64,000 bases of DNA from Combretum micranthum (lineage: Eukaryota > Streptophyta > Magnoliopsida > Myrtales > Combretaceae), in assembly GCA_024138025.1 (NCBI GenBank), contig JAMXBD010000094.1, positions 1,240,001 to 1,304,000 on the forward strand. The letters run 5' to 3'. The notes under the pieces are model-generated. The model was not told the DNA's origin. It ran no database searches and saw only the letters and a list, made by a program, of their open reading frames with translations. The position numbers were made by a program, and so were the translations under genes. Shown here in pieces: positions 25,261 to 37,453 of the stretch; the first letter of the stretch is position 1; each line of letters starts with the position of its first letter.

Positions 25261-26113
25261 CACTTGTTCCACCAAATTACCATGAAGTAATTTTATAATA
25301 TCTCATCTTTCATATCCATCATAAACTCCACTTGCATATAGAGGTTAAAATAAAACTTAATATTCCAGAAATTTAAAACATGGTATTAATCTAATTCTAA
25401 GCAAATCCTAAAAATAAGAAATCAAAATCTAATTAAATATATTAAAATTTTAGAAATTAGATCTATTTGAACAAAAAGATTACATCTAATTTAAAATATA
25501 AAAAAAAATAAAATCAGTATAAGAAATTCATGATCCCGTATCTATTCTTTTCTTTATTTCATCACTCGGTAGTCGGCATTCATTCATTTTCTAGAAACCA
25601 GCAGCCCATTATGTGTAACTTTTTAGATATTAGCGAGGCAAATCTCGCGCTGGGGCCGAGTGATTTGGTGGATGTGCGTTAAGATTCTACTTTCATTGAA
25701 TTTAATTGATTTTCTTTCAATTTTTTCTCTTACCTTCAAGTTAGTGATTTCAAATTATTTAATTTTAAAATATTTTATAATATAATTGTAATATCACCTT
25801 TTCCTTTTTATAATCTTGACTATTAATTATATATAATATCACATTAAGAAAAATTAACAGAGGAAAATTGAGGAAAAAAATAAGGCGAATCCATTTTCAT
25901 TATTATTATATTAGTAGGCTTTATGTGGCCAGACGGTATCAATGAATTCTATTGAAATTTAAGGGTTAGTAAACAATCAGCCTCAATTTATTGGTTTCTT
26001 CCACCCCCACCCCCTACTCTCAATTTATCACGGCTTTATGACATATTATATGTTTTTTTTAATGAAAATGTGTTTATCTATATATATATATATATATGTA
26101 TTGATCGAATTTA
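25261..26113. other. AT-rich intergenic DNA
   Basis: No supported feature is visible apart from a TATATA run at about 26,078-26,097. Confidence 0.4.
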
Positions 26114-26291
26114 GGATCTGTGTGGATTGTCTAATTTTCATTTGTACTTTATTTATATCTTATTTATATCTTATTATTATTTTATTTGCGTCTGATTTAT
26201 ATTTGATTTGTGTAATTTATTATAAGTAAAAGTATTTATCGATAAAAATAAGATATCAAAACTATCAAAATAAGACGAATCATAAAGACAT
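26114..26291 (+). mobile_element. Family M1 MITE
   Basis: It starts GGATCTGTGTGGATTGTC after a TTA. It continues with repeated TTATTTATATC and GATTTATATTTGATTTGTG strings, then AGTAAAAGTATTTATCGAT, in the same order as the other M1 copies. It is non-coding. Confidence 0.5.
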
Positions 26292-26301
26292 CTATGAAAA
26301 T

Positions 26302-26331
26302 GTTATATATATATATATATATATATAATTT
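26302..26331. repeat. (TA)n microsatellite
   Basis: An uninterrupted alternating TA tract of about 28 bases. Confidence 0.9.
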
Positions 26332-26967
26332 TAATGATGCAAATAGGAACACGACACAAAATTGTCCATATAACACGTTGACGTGATTGAACGATAATGA
26401 CTTGAACGGACAGCTTTTCACGACGATTTTCATATATTGAATTATTAAAAATTTAAATCATCTTTTTACACAATTTTGAAAGCTCACATCGTTAAAAGCA
26501 TACATAATGATTCTCTATTTTATACTCGCAATTGGTTTGTTTATATTTTATAGTATATTTTGGTTAATCTTGGTTCGTGATGTTTTCTTGAGAGGCTTGA
26601 TTTAACTTTGTAGGACCCAAAAAAGAAAAAGAAAAAGAAAAAAAGAAAAAAGACATTTTACTGGAAATCGGAAGTTTATATTTGCATGGAGGGCAAATTA
26701 AGAATAGAACAAGTCATTTTCATGAAAAAGAAATTACATCAATAAGGACCTAAGGTGCCGACCAAATTAACCATTGAAAAACGTAACCGATGTCCAGTTA
26801 AAAGAATGGCATGCACGATTAGGTTATTTTCATGTTTGTTAAGCCTTACTCATAAAATTATCTTAAATGTGGTGTTTCACTTTATGGGACAAAAAGTTCA
26901 TTTTACTGGAAATCATCAATTTTATTTGCACAAAATAAAAAAAGATAACATAAAAAAGGAAGGGATA
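26332..26967. other. AT-rich intergenic DNA
   Basis: No supported feature is visible. A purine-rich AAAAAGAAAA tract lies near 26,620-26,650. Confidence 0.4.
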
Positions 26968-27217
26968 GTAGAGCAAATGGTACATGTACTTTAATAAAAT
27001 ATACAATTAGATATTTAAATTTTAAAATTGATGAATTTAATACTTAAACTTTGAATGGATTAATTTAGTACTTATAAAAATTTGACGGAGGTACAGTTAG
27101 CGTATATGATATATTCTTTTAAATATTAAATTGATCAATTTTTGATACTAATTTCAAAATTCAGGTAACTAATCACATATTTTATCAAAGTTTAGATAGC
27201 AGCTATGATATTAACCA
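26968..27217. mobile_element. MITE (family M5, copy a)
   Basis: The left arm contains AATAAAATATACAATTAG and TAAATTTTAAAATTGATG. The right arm carries the inverse, TTTCAAAATTCAGGTAACTA and ATCACATATTTTATCAAAG. A second copy lies at 38,088-38,352. The central part has ATTAAATTGATCAATTT in both copies. Confidence 0.5.
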
Positions 27218-28249
27218 TAAAAGCAATACACAAAACAAACTAAAATTTCCCGAAGAGAAAAGGTTTAAAAAAAGGAAAAAAAACACGATGTGCATAATGC
27301 TAGGCAAATTGGCTGGTGAAGAATGTAACCTACACAAAGAATGGCATAGGGGATTAGTTGCTTCGGGTTGTAGGGTTAAATTGAATTAATGGCAAATGGG
27401 ATTATGGATTATTTTGTTTAAATGAATTTTGGGCTTTGAGTCCACCAATGATTTGGATTCTATTATTTAGGCTAGAAGACAACATTTGGCAAGTTAAGTC
27501 TATGAACTTAGAATAATTAAGGAAGATTTAGTGTAGTGAGTCCCTTGTATCAGAAAACGGACCTATTGAATACTGTAATCAAGTAAGGCCCAAGTCAAGG
27601 TCACTCAACTCATTCCTCTCAACTACTATTCAACTCATTCGAGGGCACGACTAAACTTAAATTAGCAGCTTTGCCCTATGTCCTTGATATCTATTAGCAA
27701 GCACCCATTGTCCTATAATCCCACAATACTTAATAATCGTCTTGGATCTACCTACCATATATATCCTACTATGCATCGTTGGCAAGGTAATGTCGTTTTA
27801 ACACCCCTACATCTATCTTGATTTTTACACATTTAGGATGTAAACTAACTTAAATATCGAAGTGACATGTAAGGTAACTCCTGATGCACCACTAATTTTG
27901 TTCTATTTTGTAGGCCTAACATATAAGTCTAAGCCCTACAATTATCCTCGTCTTTACTAGATTTGAATAGGCAACAACATTTATATCATCTTAGAATTGG
28001 AGCTGGGCTTATCCAAATCAGTAAGCTTGGAGTAAGGATTGTTGGATCTAGCCCATCCCCTCTTAAACTTTTTTTGAGAGGCTTATGTACTTAATGAGAC
28101 TTCCTACGAGGTTTAACTCAAAAGGTGTCATGAAACGTTCCATTATCAATAAGGCTTATCTCAACTATTTCAATACAACCTAATGAATGTTATTGACTAT
28201 TAAGCTCTAAAAAGAGATAGAGCTTCTCTCATTTGATGGATTCAGACAT
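27218..28249. other. Intergenic DNA, unassigned
   Basis: It is moderately less AT-rich from 27,540 to 28,200 but has no coding frame or terminal repeat that I can support. Confidence 0.35.
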
Positions 28250-28500
28250 GGAAAAAAATGTAATTGTGCTGTTGTATTGATTTCACAAAAGATCAAACAA
28301 AATTACGTTGTCTCTCTCTCAAGAACTATGAGGTTGATACTCAAAGTTCATTCACATATCACTAATGTGTTCAAACTTGTTGAAATTACTTGCTCATCCT
28401 CCCTACTTTCTCACTCTCAGTGAGTCTTTATATTTGCTTTTACACCACTTCTCTAAGACTACGTGTAGCATGAGATATTCAATACATGTATGTAACTATT
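28250..28500. repeat. Dispersed repeat, copy 1 (partner at 34,880-35,200)
   Basis: ACTTTCTCACTCT, ACTACGTGTAGCATGAGAT and TGTAACTATTGCAATAAT occur in order here. Their diverged equivalents ACTTTCTCACTCT, GCTACATGTAACGTGAGAT and CATAACCTACTGCAATTAG occur in the same order near 35,075-35,180. The element type is unknown. Confidence 0.4.
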
Positions 28501-28699
28501 GCAATAATATCTACCATATTGTTATAGGGTGAGCGTGGTTTTGTTTAGTTTGGTTTTGTTTCTAAAATGAATGAAATCAATTTCTTAATTTTCCTTTTAT
28601 CTTAAACCCAACCATCTAGTATAAATAAAAAATTTACCAAATTACAATATGAAGGTTATGTTTGACTTAGATATCACTATGGGTTAAAACTTGCCATTA

Positions 28700-29580
28700 C
28701 TTAACATAAACCCATTGAGTCTTGAATCTAGATTTGTGGACTTGGAACTAGACTAGAGAACCATGATTCAAGATAGGTCTTTGACCTACTAAGTCCACCA
28801 GGTAGGTCTTGGTCTTAGTCTTAGTCTTACTCCTGAGACCCAAAAATCTAGTGTTTTTTTTTTTAATTATTAAGCTAGAATTTAAAGGAAACAATTTAAA
28901 TTTTAAATACAAAATAAAAGTTTAACCTAAAAGAATTATAGTCTTTATCTCATTTTCTTAAAAAATTGTTTAAGATGAATACTTATATATATTTTGGCCA
29001 TTACAACAGGAAGGGGGAATCAAACATAGTACCTCTCTCTTGAGAGACCAAAGGAGATGTCACTAGGCTAAAAGACTATTGACATACACATTTTATATAT
29101 AACACATTCAATTTTAATTGATGCATTAACAATATGGGATTAGAAAATATTCTAGAGATTAAAAAGAATATTACAAGATAAAAACTAGTCCTATTTTGTT
29201 AAAACAGTAAATTTTACTTTTGGTAGAAACCTATAAAAATCAAATAGACATATTTTTAAGATATATTTATTTCATGTTGCTATTAATAATATATTAAACG
29301 CCATAAATAAAAGAAAATTAACCCCTCAAATTGAAATAGTTTAAAGATTGAATGCTGGTTGCTTATGTAATTTATTTTTGTATTTTCTTCCATTATTTTT
29401 TTGTTTTTTTTTTTTTAACATGATCTTGTAGAATGTAGAGCATGGACCCATCAGATTTATGAGTCTCGGCTAGAAACTTAACCTCGATCCTAGACTCAGC
29501 AAGCTCTGGCCATGTCTAGGCTTGATTTGGGATCTGCCAATGACGAATTAGATCAGATCCTGGTTCAAAACCGTCTATGG
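28700..29580. mobile_element. Non-autonomous DNA transposon (family H, copy 3) with a nested SINE
   Basis: It has the same plan as the copies at 12,480 and 18,085. There is a left end rich in AGACC/GGTCT palindromes, an A-rich interior, an AAGATATATTTATTTCATGT block, a T-rich tract near 29,400 and a right end with GC-rich inverted strings to about 29,580. A minus-strand SINE sits inside at 28,995-29,092. Confidence 0.4.
28995..29092 (-). mobile_element. tRNA-derived SINE (family S), minus strand
   Basis: On the minus strand, a box A-like TAGCCTAGTGACATC (29,056-29,070) is followed by CTCTCAAGAGAGAGGTACT and a box B-like GTTTGATTCCCCC (29,013-29,025), then a TTGTAATGG 3' motif. The same order occurs in the SINEs at 39,030 and 39,150. 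It is a Pol III-type retroposon with no protein. Confidence 0.6.
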
Positions 29581-30086
29581 AGATATGTACTTTGATTTGA
29601 GTATTATAACGGAAAAATTGCAAGGTTTGACTAAACAAACAAATCAAGTGTTCCAATTTCCGTTCTTATGGCATACATTATCTAGGAAAGTAAATTAAAA
29701 CATTTTACTCGACGGTAAGCCGCTAATAAATAAAAAATATCACTAAGAGATAGTTTATGGATTTCTTGTATTCCCTCTTCGATTTATTACAGCCGATTAT
29801 GGCTAAAGTTTCATCTATTACGGCCACCTCTTTTCCTTGTTGGTAAAGATACCCAATATCAAACCATATTCTTAATTTAATGAATCCTTATTCTCGTTTG
29901 TATGTGTCATCATTTTAATGACTTTAATTAGAACATGTTAATTATGATTGACAGCACTAGACCAGCTTCTTATAAGTACTTAAGCTTCCATGAGTTTAAT
30001 TGTACCCATTAAGTTTGATAATAACCGCCAGACATTATTGATAAGGGCTTTTGGCTTAGTTCGAAATTTATGAGCCCATTATAATT
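29581..30086. other. AT-rich intergenic DNA
   Basis: No supported feature is visible. Confidence 0.4.
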
Positions 30087-30330
30087 GTGGTATGTTTGAT
30101 TCACGGGAATAAAACGAGACTGAAAGGAAATTATAATTTCTTATTTTATCAATTAATGTATTTTTGAAATAAAATAATTTTTTTTATCAAGAATTATCAT
30201 TTCTCCACTAAAGGGAATGAATGAGGATTTCTTATCTATTCCATATTTTATAAACAAAACGAATGAACGGATATGCTATAATAATAAATGTGGAATACCA
30301 ATTCTATTTCGGTGAACGGATTATGCCTTT
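30087..30330. mobile_element. MITE (family M3, copy b)
   Basis: Its ends, GTGGTATGTTTGATTCACGG and GGTGAACGGATTATGCC, are decayed inverted repeats. Its interior blocks AAATTATAATTTCTTATTT and GAATGAGGATTTCTTATCTA match the copy at 2,015-2,290. Confidence 0.5.
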
Positions 30331-30668
30331 AGAAGATGCTATAAGGGTGTAAAAAATAATAAAATAACAGAAAATAATTTAATAAATAAAATATTGACAA
30401 TTATTTTTTGAAAAATTATAATTTTCATATCTAATGGTATAGTATCTTTCATTAAGCAAACGTATGGATGTAAATCGAAAAAATGTCCCAAACAACTTCT
30501 TCGTACTCATTTTTTATATCCATCTCATACGCTCTAATTTATCCGGATATCTTTTCCAACTACCACTTCATATTCTTTTATTTAGGTTAACATATATTAT
30601 TTTAAAGATATAAAAACTGTTCCATCTCATTAAGCATCCTAGACATGAAAAGGGTTGCCACAATTTAA

Positions 30669-31038
30669 GTCCGTTTGTTTTGAGGAAAATTATTTATTAA
30701 TAAAAATAGTTTTTTATTAAAAAAAGCTTTTGAAAAAGGTAAAATATTTTCAAATGTTTGTCTAATTTTATAAAAATATTTTTACTTTGTTTATAGTTTC
30801 TAGGTCATACATAAATAATGAGAAATAAATTTACTTAAAGAAAAATATTAAAAAATTAATAATAAATGTTTTTACACAGTAATAATTGGTAAATGGATTC
30901 TAAATAAATGAAAAATTGACTTACATATTTTTATTTCGTAAATCATTTTTCAAAAAATAAGTTATGAAAAGTCTATATTTTTCAAAATAAGAAAAAATGT
31001 TTTTCAATAATTATCCTTCTTTTTTCTTAAACAAACAT
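30669..31038 (-). mobile_element. MITE (family M2, copy a), reverse orientation
   Basis: It starts GTCCGTTTGTTTTGAGGAAA. Read on the minus strand it matches 36,731-37,124 almost block for block: GTTTGTTTAAGAAAAAA, GAAAAACATTTTTTCT, ATATAGACTTTTCATAAC, TTATTTTTTGAAAAATGAT, TTATTATTAATTTTTTAA and AACTATAAACAAAG. It is non-coding, about 370 bp. Confidence 0.65.
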
Positions 31039-31154
31039 GAAAAAATGAAATGATATTTCATTGTAAAAACATTTCCATTGAAATAAATGTGGTTTGTATG
31101 ATTTCGATCATGCACCTCGGACTATATTCGAAAGCCAAACCAAATTCAAATCCG

Positions 31155-31248
31155 AACTATATGATATATATATATTATATATATACTATATATATATATC
31201 TTCTTTCAGTTTAGCTATATATATTTATATATATATATATATATATTT
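31155..31248. repeat. TA-rich microsatellite cluster
   Basis: Several TATATA runs are broken by short interruptions. The 72-codon frame across it is a translation of the repeat. Confidence 0.8.
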
Positions 31249-32580
31249 AATACTCCTGTTGAATTCGATTTATATTTTGGTTTCTCCAAGGATGCAATTA
31301 AGACGAATTTAAAAGAAATTTAATAAAGTCTAAACCCACCTTAATTTCCTAAAGGATTTCCAAAAGTCTCCTTAAATATAATGAATAACCAAAATGCATC
31401 CATTAAAAGTTATAGGAAACCTGAAATTTGACCCTAGTAACCCGATTCAATTTTCATAAATTCTTTAAATAAAATAAATATTTCTACCTAAAGCAAGTAA
31501 AATTACGTTTTGTAAATTAAAATAATAAATATAACAATTAAAAATTAAAAATCCATGCCCATAATTAAATTACATTAAAAATTTGATATAAACAAAATAA
31601 AAAAGTGAGTTTGTGTAATTTGTAAATTAATATATTAATATTTATGTTTTAATTTTTACTAAACTCGTGGCATAAAAAATTAAAGTGTACATATATACCA
31701 TGTGGTGGTGTTGCCTTACTTGTATGTTATTTTATTTAATTTTTTATCGAGTTTGAGTTTCGATTGAACTCGAATCCCGCTCAAAGATCCAATCTAAAAC
31801 TTTATAGAAAAACCTAAAATCTGTTGTCCATCCTATTAGATATTTATTGAATTGGGGTTCTAAGATACTCCATAATACTCTCTCCAGTTGCAAATTTTTT
31901 TTTTTCCCCCGCCAATGCATGCTGTGGATGGATTAATAATTGTTTTCATGGGCCATCCGATGGCCGTAATTTGGTTGAAGCAAATTTTGTGGGCTGGTGT
32001 GTCTTAATTCAAAGGAACTAGGGCCTATTATAGAAAATTTTCAATTCCAATTTCTATTTAAAGGGCCAGCCTTTGGTTCTCGGCATGTCAGCTTTATTTA
32101 CTAGAAAGAGGTATCAGCCTTGGGACTTGCCATTTCTTATCAAAAGGCTTGCGCACAAAACGAACTGCAGAAAATATACGGAAGCAATTTACTCATTCTC
32201 TTCAGTAACGGGCCATTAAGAGGATTAGGGATTGAAATTATTCTTGTAATTATTTTTAATCCTTGTGAGTTAGGTCTATAGACTTGCTTTCTCGTAATCA
32301 AACTAGAAGATACTTGGTGTAAAGGGATAATTCTAGATTATAAATCTTAAAAAACTCAGGATTGACTTGAACTTGATTTGTTGGAAGGAGTGACAGGGCT
32401 CAAAGAGTTAAGTTTAGGAAATTTGGATGGCTAAGAGAGATGTAACACACTAGTGTTGAAGTAGAGACTTATAAACTAAACTAACTCATTCAATCTCAAC
32501 CTTTCTTAATAAGCTTATACACTTAAAAAGACTTTTCAGGAGCCGGAGAACCCATTAAAAATCCATCAATAAGAGGACTC
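31249..32580. other. AT-rich intergenic DNA
   Basis: No supported gene is visible. The base composition is less AT-rich from 31,900 to 32,250, without a recognisable frame. Confidence 0.4.
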
Positions 32581-32584
32581 ATCT

Positions 32585-32862
32585 TATCAATTGATGTAGA
32601 CATGCCTTTAGGTCTCGATCCGGACTAGCCAAGGATGTGAACCGCATGGACACAACCCAGTAGGGTTGGTCATACTAGTGAAGCAAACCCGCCTAGTCCA
32701 CAAGTCTAAGGCGGGTCCACTTGTATGGGTCTGCAATGAAATATTAAAAAAAAAATTCAAAAAAATTATTGTAAATGGGACGAGTCGAACCCATCCCGGA
32801 CTCGACGGGTCAATCACGAGTCCGACCCGACCCGCCTTGATGACATGCTTACATTGATGATT
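32585..32862. mobile_element. Short GC-ended MITE-like element
   Basis: The ends are imperfect inverted repeats: GATGTAGACATGCC on the left and GACATGCTTACATTGATG on the right. The subterminal regions are unusually GC-rich for this window (CGACCCGACCCGCC on the right, AAACCCGCC and GGCGGGTCC on the left) and flank an A-rich core near 32,745. Overlapping 92- and 63-codon frames on opposite strands are products of this palindromic composition. Confidence 0.4.
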
Positions 32863-32889
32863 GTATAGTTTGACGAATGTCTTCAAGAG

Positions 32890-34620
32890 CCAAGTTATAT
32901 AAATACCCCGTACATCCTAAATTTATGAACATTTACAACCCGCCACATATTCATGTTAAATATAGACACACCATTAGTCCACGATTAGATCTAGTATTAA
33001 ATCCAAGCTCTCATTATTAGAAAAATCCACAAATGATAATGTCTTTTTTTTTTTTAATACATAGATTCAACAGAAATACTACATAAAACTAATTAGCATA
33101 AAACCAATGCCAGTATATTTCTAACATAATAAAAACCAACAAAATAATTTTACAACATAATCTAAATCATAGCAGTTAATTTGAGTTTCTTAGTTTCAAC
33201 AATTTCATTGTAACGCCTAATCATAACCATCTAGTAGTCTGTTGGATAATCATCACCACTAATGTCCTCCCCATAATTAACAGAGACAACATAGCCATTA
33301 AGTCAAGTATTATAGGTTCTTCACCTATTCCTAGAATATAAAAGAGTTGAGCCAGAGCTCAGTACGTCAAAACCATAAGCATACACACATAAATAATCAT
33401 CATACACATTCACATGCGACATATAACATACGCAGCAATCACATGTTATTATCTTTAATTAGCCAAATAACCGACACTGTTTAGAACTATTTGCAACTAG
33501 TATTAAACCCAAGTAACTCATGACTCTATAAACACGGATACATATATCTTTGATACTTATTATATATATATATATATACTGGTGTTGGGTACTCTCTTTA
33601 CGTCTTGGGTACCATACCGTACCACTTCAAAACTATCGAAATCATTTCTATACACAACTTCACTTGGGACAATGCCACTCATTAGGGCACTGTCCTAGTG
33701 TATCGGTACTCCGGTTCAATAGACCTAACCAAACTCAAGCAGTAAACAATTATAGTCAAATATCAATTAGTTAATTTACATGTTTTACCTAACAAGCACA
33801 ATCATCAAACAAGGTAATGATGTACCTGATTCAAGCGTTTGGATAGATAACTCAATTATACCAAGAACACCTTATCACAAATAGCAAAACTAACTCAAAA
33901 CTTATTTTCAAAAAAGAAATATTATTTCTAAGGTCATCTAAATTCCTAAGCTATCAAGAACTATAACTACTCTAGGCTTAAATATGCCTTACTACTTAGA
34001 TTTAAGACTATTAGATTTTAAACCAATGATTATTACTTAGATTTAAGAGTGCTATATATTAAACCAATGATTAAGTGTTAAGGAAGATCAAAATAAGGTT
34101 TAAAATATTACACAATTCTCCATGTTGGTCATGCTGTGATAGAGGGCGTGGTAGCCTCAGAAAGGAAAGGAAGAAAACATGATACATCTTCATCATACCT
34201 CTTATGGGGGGCATGACCGCCATGACGGCCTCCATCAAGGCTGTGATGATGGGGATAGCGACGGCTATCACAGCCTTCGTAATGACCATGATGGCTTGGA
34301 TTCACCACGCCCGAGGAGACCACGACTTGTGTCATGGTTGTGACTCTTGTATATACCTTTGTTCGATCCAAAATGTGAAAGACTTCAAAAGACAACTTTT
34401 TTCTCAATTTTAACCCAAAAATAAACCCCCCCAAAACATACTTATTGACGCAAAAACATCTCAGTAACCAATTACCTAAAAACAAACGATGTCTCCTTTT
34501 TCTTCACAAACAATAACCATCACAAAACAAAAGGTTAGGGATTTTCTTGTGATCTCTTCCCCCACATATCAACACCTTGATTCCAAAGGAGCGAATCAAG
34601 AAAGAAACTCTTAAGAATTC
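32890..34620 (-). repeat. Decayed LTR-type segment on the minus strand
   Basis: Read on the minus strand, it has the layout of the 52.5-54.5 kb segment. A GC-rich palindromic block (34,100-34,340) is followed by a TGAGCTCTGGCTCA motif (33,350-33,363), then an AATAGGTGAAGAACC string and a GGGGAGGACATTAGTGGTGA string. No internal coding region or primer-binding site is attached. Classification as a gypsy-type LTR is an inference from motif order. Confidence 0.35.
34120..34345. repeat. GC-rich short-palindrome block
   Basis: GGCATGACCGCCATGACGGCC, GGCTGTGATGAT, GACGGCTATCACAGCC and AATGACCATGATGG are overlapping inverted repeats in an otherwise AT-rich setting. The 118- and 72-codon minus-strand frames here result from this composition. 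Confidence 0.6.
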
Positions 34621-34879
34621 CTAAAGAACACAGAAGAAAACTATTTACATTGATTTCACAGTCTATAGATAGTCCTTCAAAGGAGATTCTAACTAAAGGA
34701 GTTCTAAGGTTTAAAGATCATATGTAACTCCGTAGATGAAGAGGCACCAATATTAGTTATGGGTAGATATCACTATATATATCTTCATAGTAGAAGACCA
34801 CATTACCCTTTTATAAAATAACATATGACATCGCCTTACCATTCTTTATAAATTATTTTATTTTATATTACATGCCCAA

Positions 34880-35200
34880 AGCTCCCCTCGTTCAAGGGGA
34901 TTTAGAATTGAAAGAACCACTGTCATGCTACCGAAATACTCTCACTAAAGATCAAGCATAGTTCAAAACGAATAACACATTGTCTCTTTTCTAAAATTAG
35001 GGTTGATGTTATGTAACTACTATACTTATCATTAGTGCATTTGAGCAGCCTAAGACTGCCTATTCCTTCTCTTTACTTTCTCACTCTTAATCATTTTTCT
35101 AATGTCTACTTCTACGCACTCTTATGAAGCTACATGTAACGTGAGATGCCCATTGCACACACATAACCTACTGCAATTAGATCACCTTACTACACTTGGA
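34880..35200. repeat. Dispersed repeat, copy 2 (partner at 28,250-28,500)
   Basis: It shares an ordered set of short blocks with 28,250-28,500, such as ACTTTCTCACTCT and GTGAGATGCCCATTGCA in place of ATGAGATATTCAATACA. Confidence 0.4.
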
Positions 35201-35319
35201 AACTTTGCTAAAGAAAACTAAATGAGTTTTTCATAGTCAAAACTACATTATCATGCTCATTGGAACAAATGATCATATTTCGAAATTTTAGGTTTAGGTC
35301 GTTTATAACATAATCCTAT

Positions 35320-35810
35320 CTTATTCAAATCGAGTTTTTCACTAAGGTTGAAATATAGATTAAAGCTCAATCTATTTAGACAAACATATTTTTATTTTGA
35401 GTTTAAGTTTGACTTGTTTACAAATTGAGCTTGAACCAACCCAAACATAAGGTGAACTAACTTCAAGTGGATCACAAGTAATTTGACTTTTACCCTCCCC
35501 TAAATATATGAAACAAAATTAAATCTAATAAATTAAATATACAAAATGAAGTAATATATAATTAAATAGATGAATGGGTAATAAATAATGACTATACATA
35601 TTTATATAACTCAAAGGTCTAAACAAGCTCACTCATGAGCAAAAAGAGTTTATTTGCAATCCTAAACAAGCTAAACTCTAAACTTAAACAAGACTTCGGA
35701 CCCAACTCATATCATAAACATAAACAAGTTTTATTTTAAACTTGAATCCAGTTCGATTACAAAATGAACTCAAGCTAACCTAAGTTTCAAATGAGTTGAG
35801 TTGGAGTTGG
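35320..35810. repeat. Probable MITE-derived repeat
   Basis: Ends rich in GAGCTTGAACC and GAACTCAAGC form inverted strings, with an A-rich centre (AACAAGCTC, AAACTCTAAACTT). This is typical of common plant non-autonomous DNA elements. The boundaries are uncertain. Confidence 0.3.
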
Positions 35811-36380
35811 GAGATGAAGGGCTTGCCAATATAGTAGAGGAAGAAGTGTAAGAGAAATACTTATATTATACAAGGCAAAAAATGAGCATTCCTTGGTTTT
35901 TATTAAGGTTGAGTGTAGTACAGTTTGGTTCAATTTGTCCATCGAGGTGAATCAAGCCATATATTACGGTTCTTTTTTTTTTTTTCAAATTCAAACCTAA
36001 CCTAACCATATGTTTAGCCAAAAAAAAAAAATTTAATCCAATTCGATTCATGGTTTCAACTTTTTTTTTATTCTTAAAAAAATAAAGTTTACCAATATTA
36101 ATCAAATGCATATTTCTCACCACTAATGAAAATATAAATAGTAATTTTTGTATCATACAAATAGTAATATTTAAAATTAATCATTTGCTCAAATAACTAA
36201 AATGTAAAACTTATAACGATGAGAGTTTGTCCATCATAAAATAACTATAATCATATACTAGCTTATTCTCTTAAGTTATCCTCAACTAAAATGATACATT
36301 AGATCTGATAATATTAGAATACGATGTCCCAATATGAAATGTAAATTTCATGTTGTATTTTTAATCAATATATTATCAAT

Positions 36381-36381
<1 letters not shown>
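35811..36381. other. AT-rich intergenic DNA
   Basis: The 96-codon minus-strand frame at 35,866-36,156 spans poly-A and poly-T runs and has no recognised domain. No other feature is visible. Confidence 0.4.

Positions 36382-36414
<33 letters not shown>
36382..36414. repeat. (GA)n microsatellite
   Basis: An uninterrupted GA tract of about 16 units. Confidence 0.95.
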
Positions 36415-36417
<3 letters not shown>

Positions 36418-36730
36418 GTTCAGAACATTAAGGACTTAAACATGAAAATTAGCTTATTTGGCATATTTATATTCACATTACAACAATCAAAACATGCTAC
36501 ACCTATGTAATTCAATTTTCATGAATGATACATATATAAATTAATAATTAAAAAATAATTTTTATAGAAATAATTAATACATATTTTCAGTTTTTTATAT
36601 ATAAAACGGTTCTATTTAATTTTAACGGTGTAGTTTCGTTTCAGAAACTAAATTGTGAGTTGAATACTCTTGCACTTTATGAAACCTCCAACCAAACCAA
36701 TTAAAGGGAAAAAAAATCCTCAAAATTTAG

Positions 36731-37124
36731 GTCTCATTTGTTTCAATGAAAATATTTTTTAGGAAAATATCTTGTCATTGTTTAGTGTTTGTTTAAGAAA
36801 AAATAAGATAATAAATGGAAAACATTTTCTCTCATTTTGGAAAAATATAGACATTTCATAACTTATTTTTTGGACAATGATTTACGGAATATAAATGTGT
36901 AAGTTTTTCATCGATTTACGAGTCCATCTATGAATGATTACTATCTAAGTATATTTATTATTAATTTTTTAAATATTTTTCTTTTAATTAGATTTATTTC
37001 TCTTTATAATATATGTAATTTTATCATTTTTTGTACTTAATATATGACTTACTTCAAAACTATAAACAACGAAAAACTTAAATCTATCTCCATTAATAAA
37101 TACTTTCATCAAAACAAATGAGGC
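36731..37124 (+). mobile_element. MITE (family M2, copy b)
   Basis: The terminal inverted repeats are TCTCATTTGTTTCAATGAAA on the left and TTTCATCAAAACAAATGAGG on the right. The interior matches the reverse-oriented copy at 30,669-31,038. It is non-coding. Confidence 0.65.
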
Positions 37125-37453
37125 AATCCAATTTAATTTGCAAGTCGGTTGGTTTATTTTTACAACATAAACCCTTTTAATAGAAAAAAAAAAAAAAAAA
37201 AGACTATATCCGGATGTGAAATGAAACCGAAAATTTTTGTCTTAGTCCACCCGTCAAATTGAAATTAAAGGTTAAAAAAAAGAGAAAAACTTTGAATTTC
37301 ATAAACCGTGAAGATCGAAGAAATTTCACCACAGTTTCGATTTAAAATTAATTCCCCTTTTCATCGCCGAATGCCGACATAGCTCTGCCAAAAAAAATAA
37401 AATGTGTGTGTGTGTAGCTTTTACTTTTTAGGTTCAAATCAATAAAAAAATAT

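Noticed and set aside
32608..32886. 92-codon minus-strand frame as a gene
   Set aside because: It sits in a GC-ended MITE-like element with an overlapping frame on the other strand and no recognisable motif.
34129..34485. 118-codon minus-strand open frame as a gene
   Set aside because: It lies across the GC-rich palindromic block. Frames open on both strands are explained by the inverted repeats, and no domain is seen.
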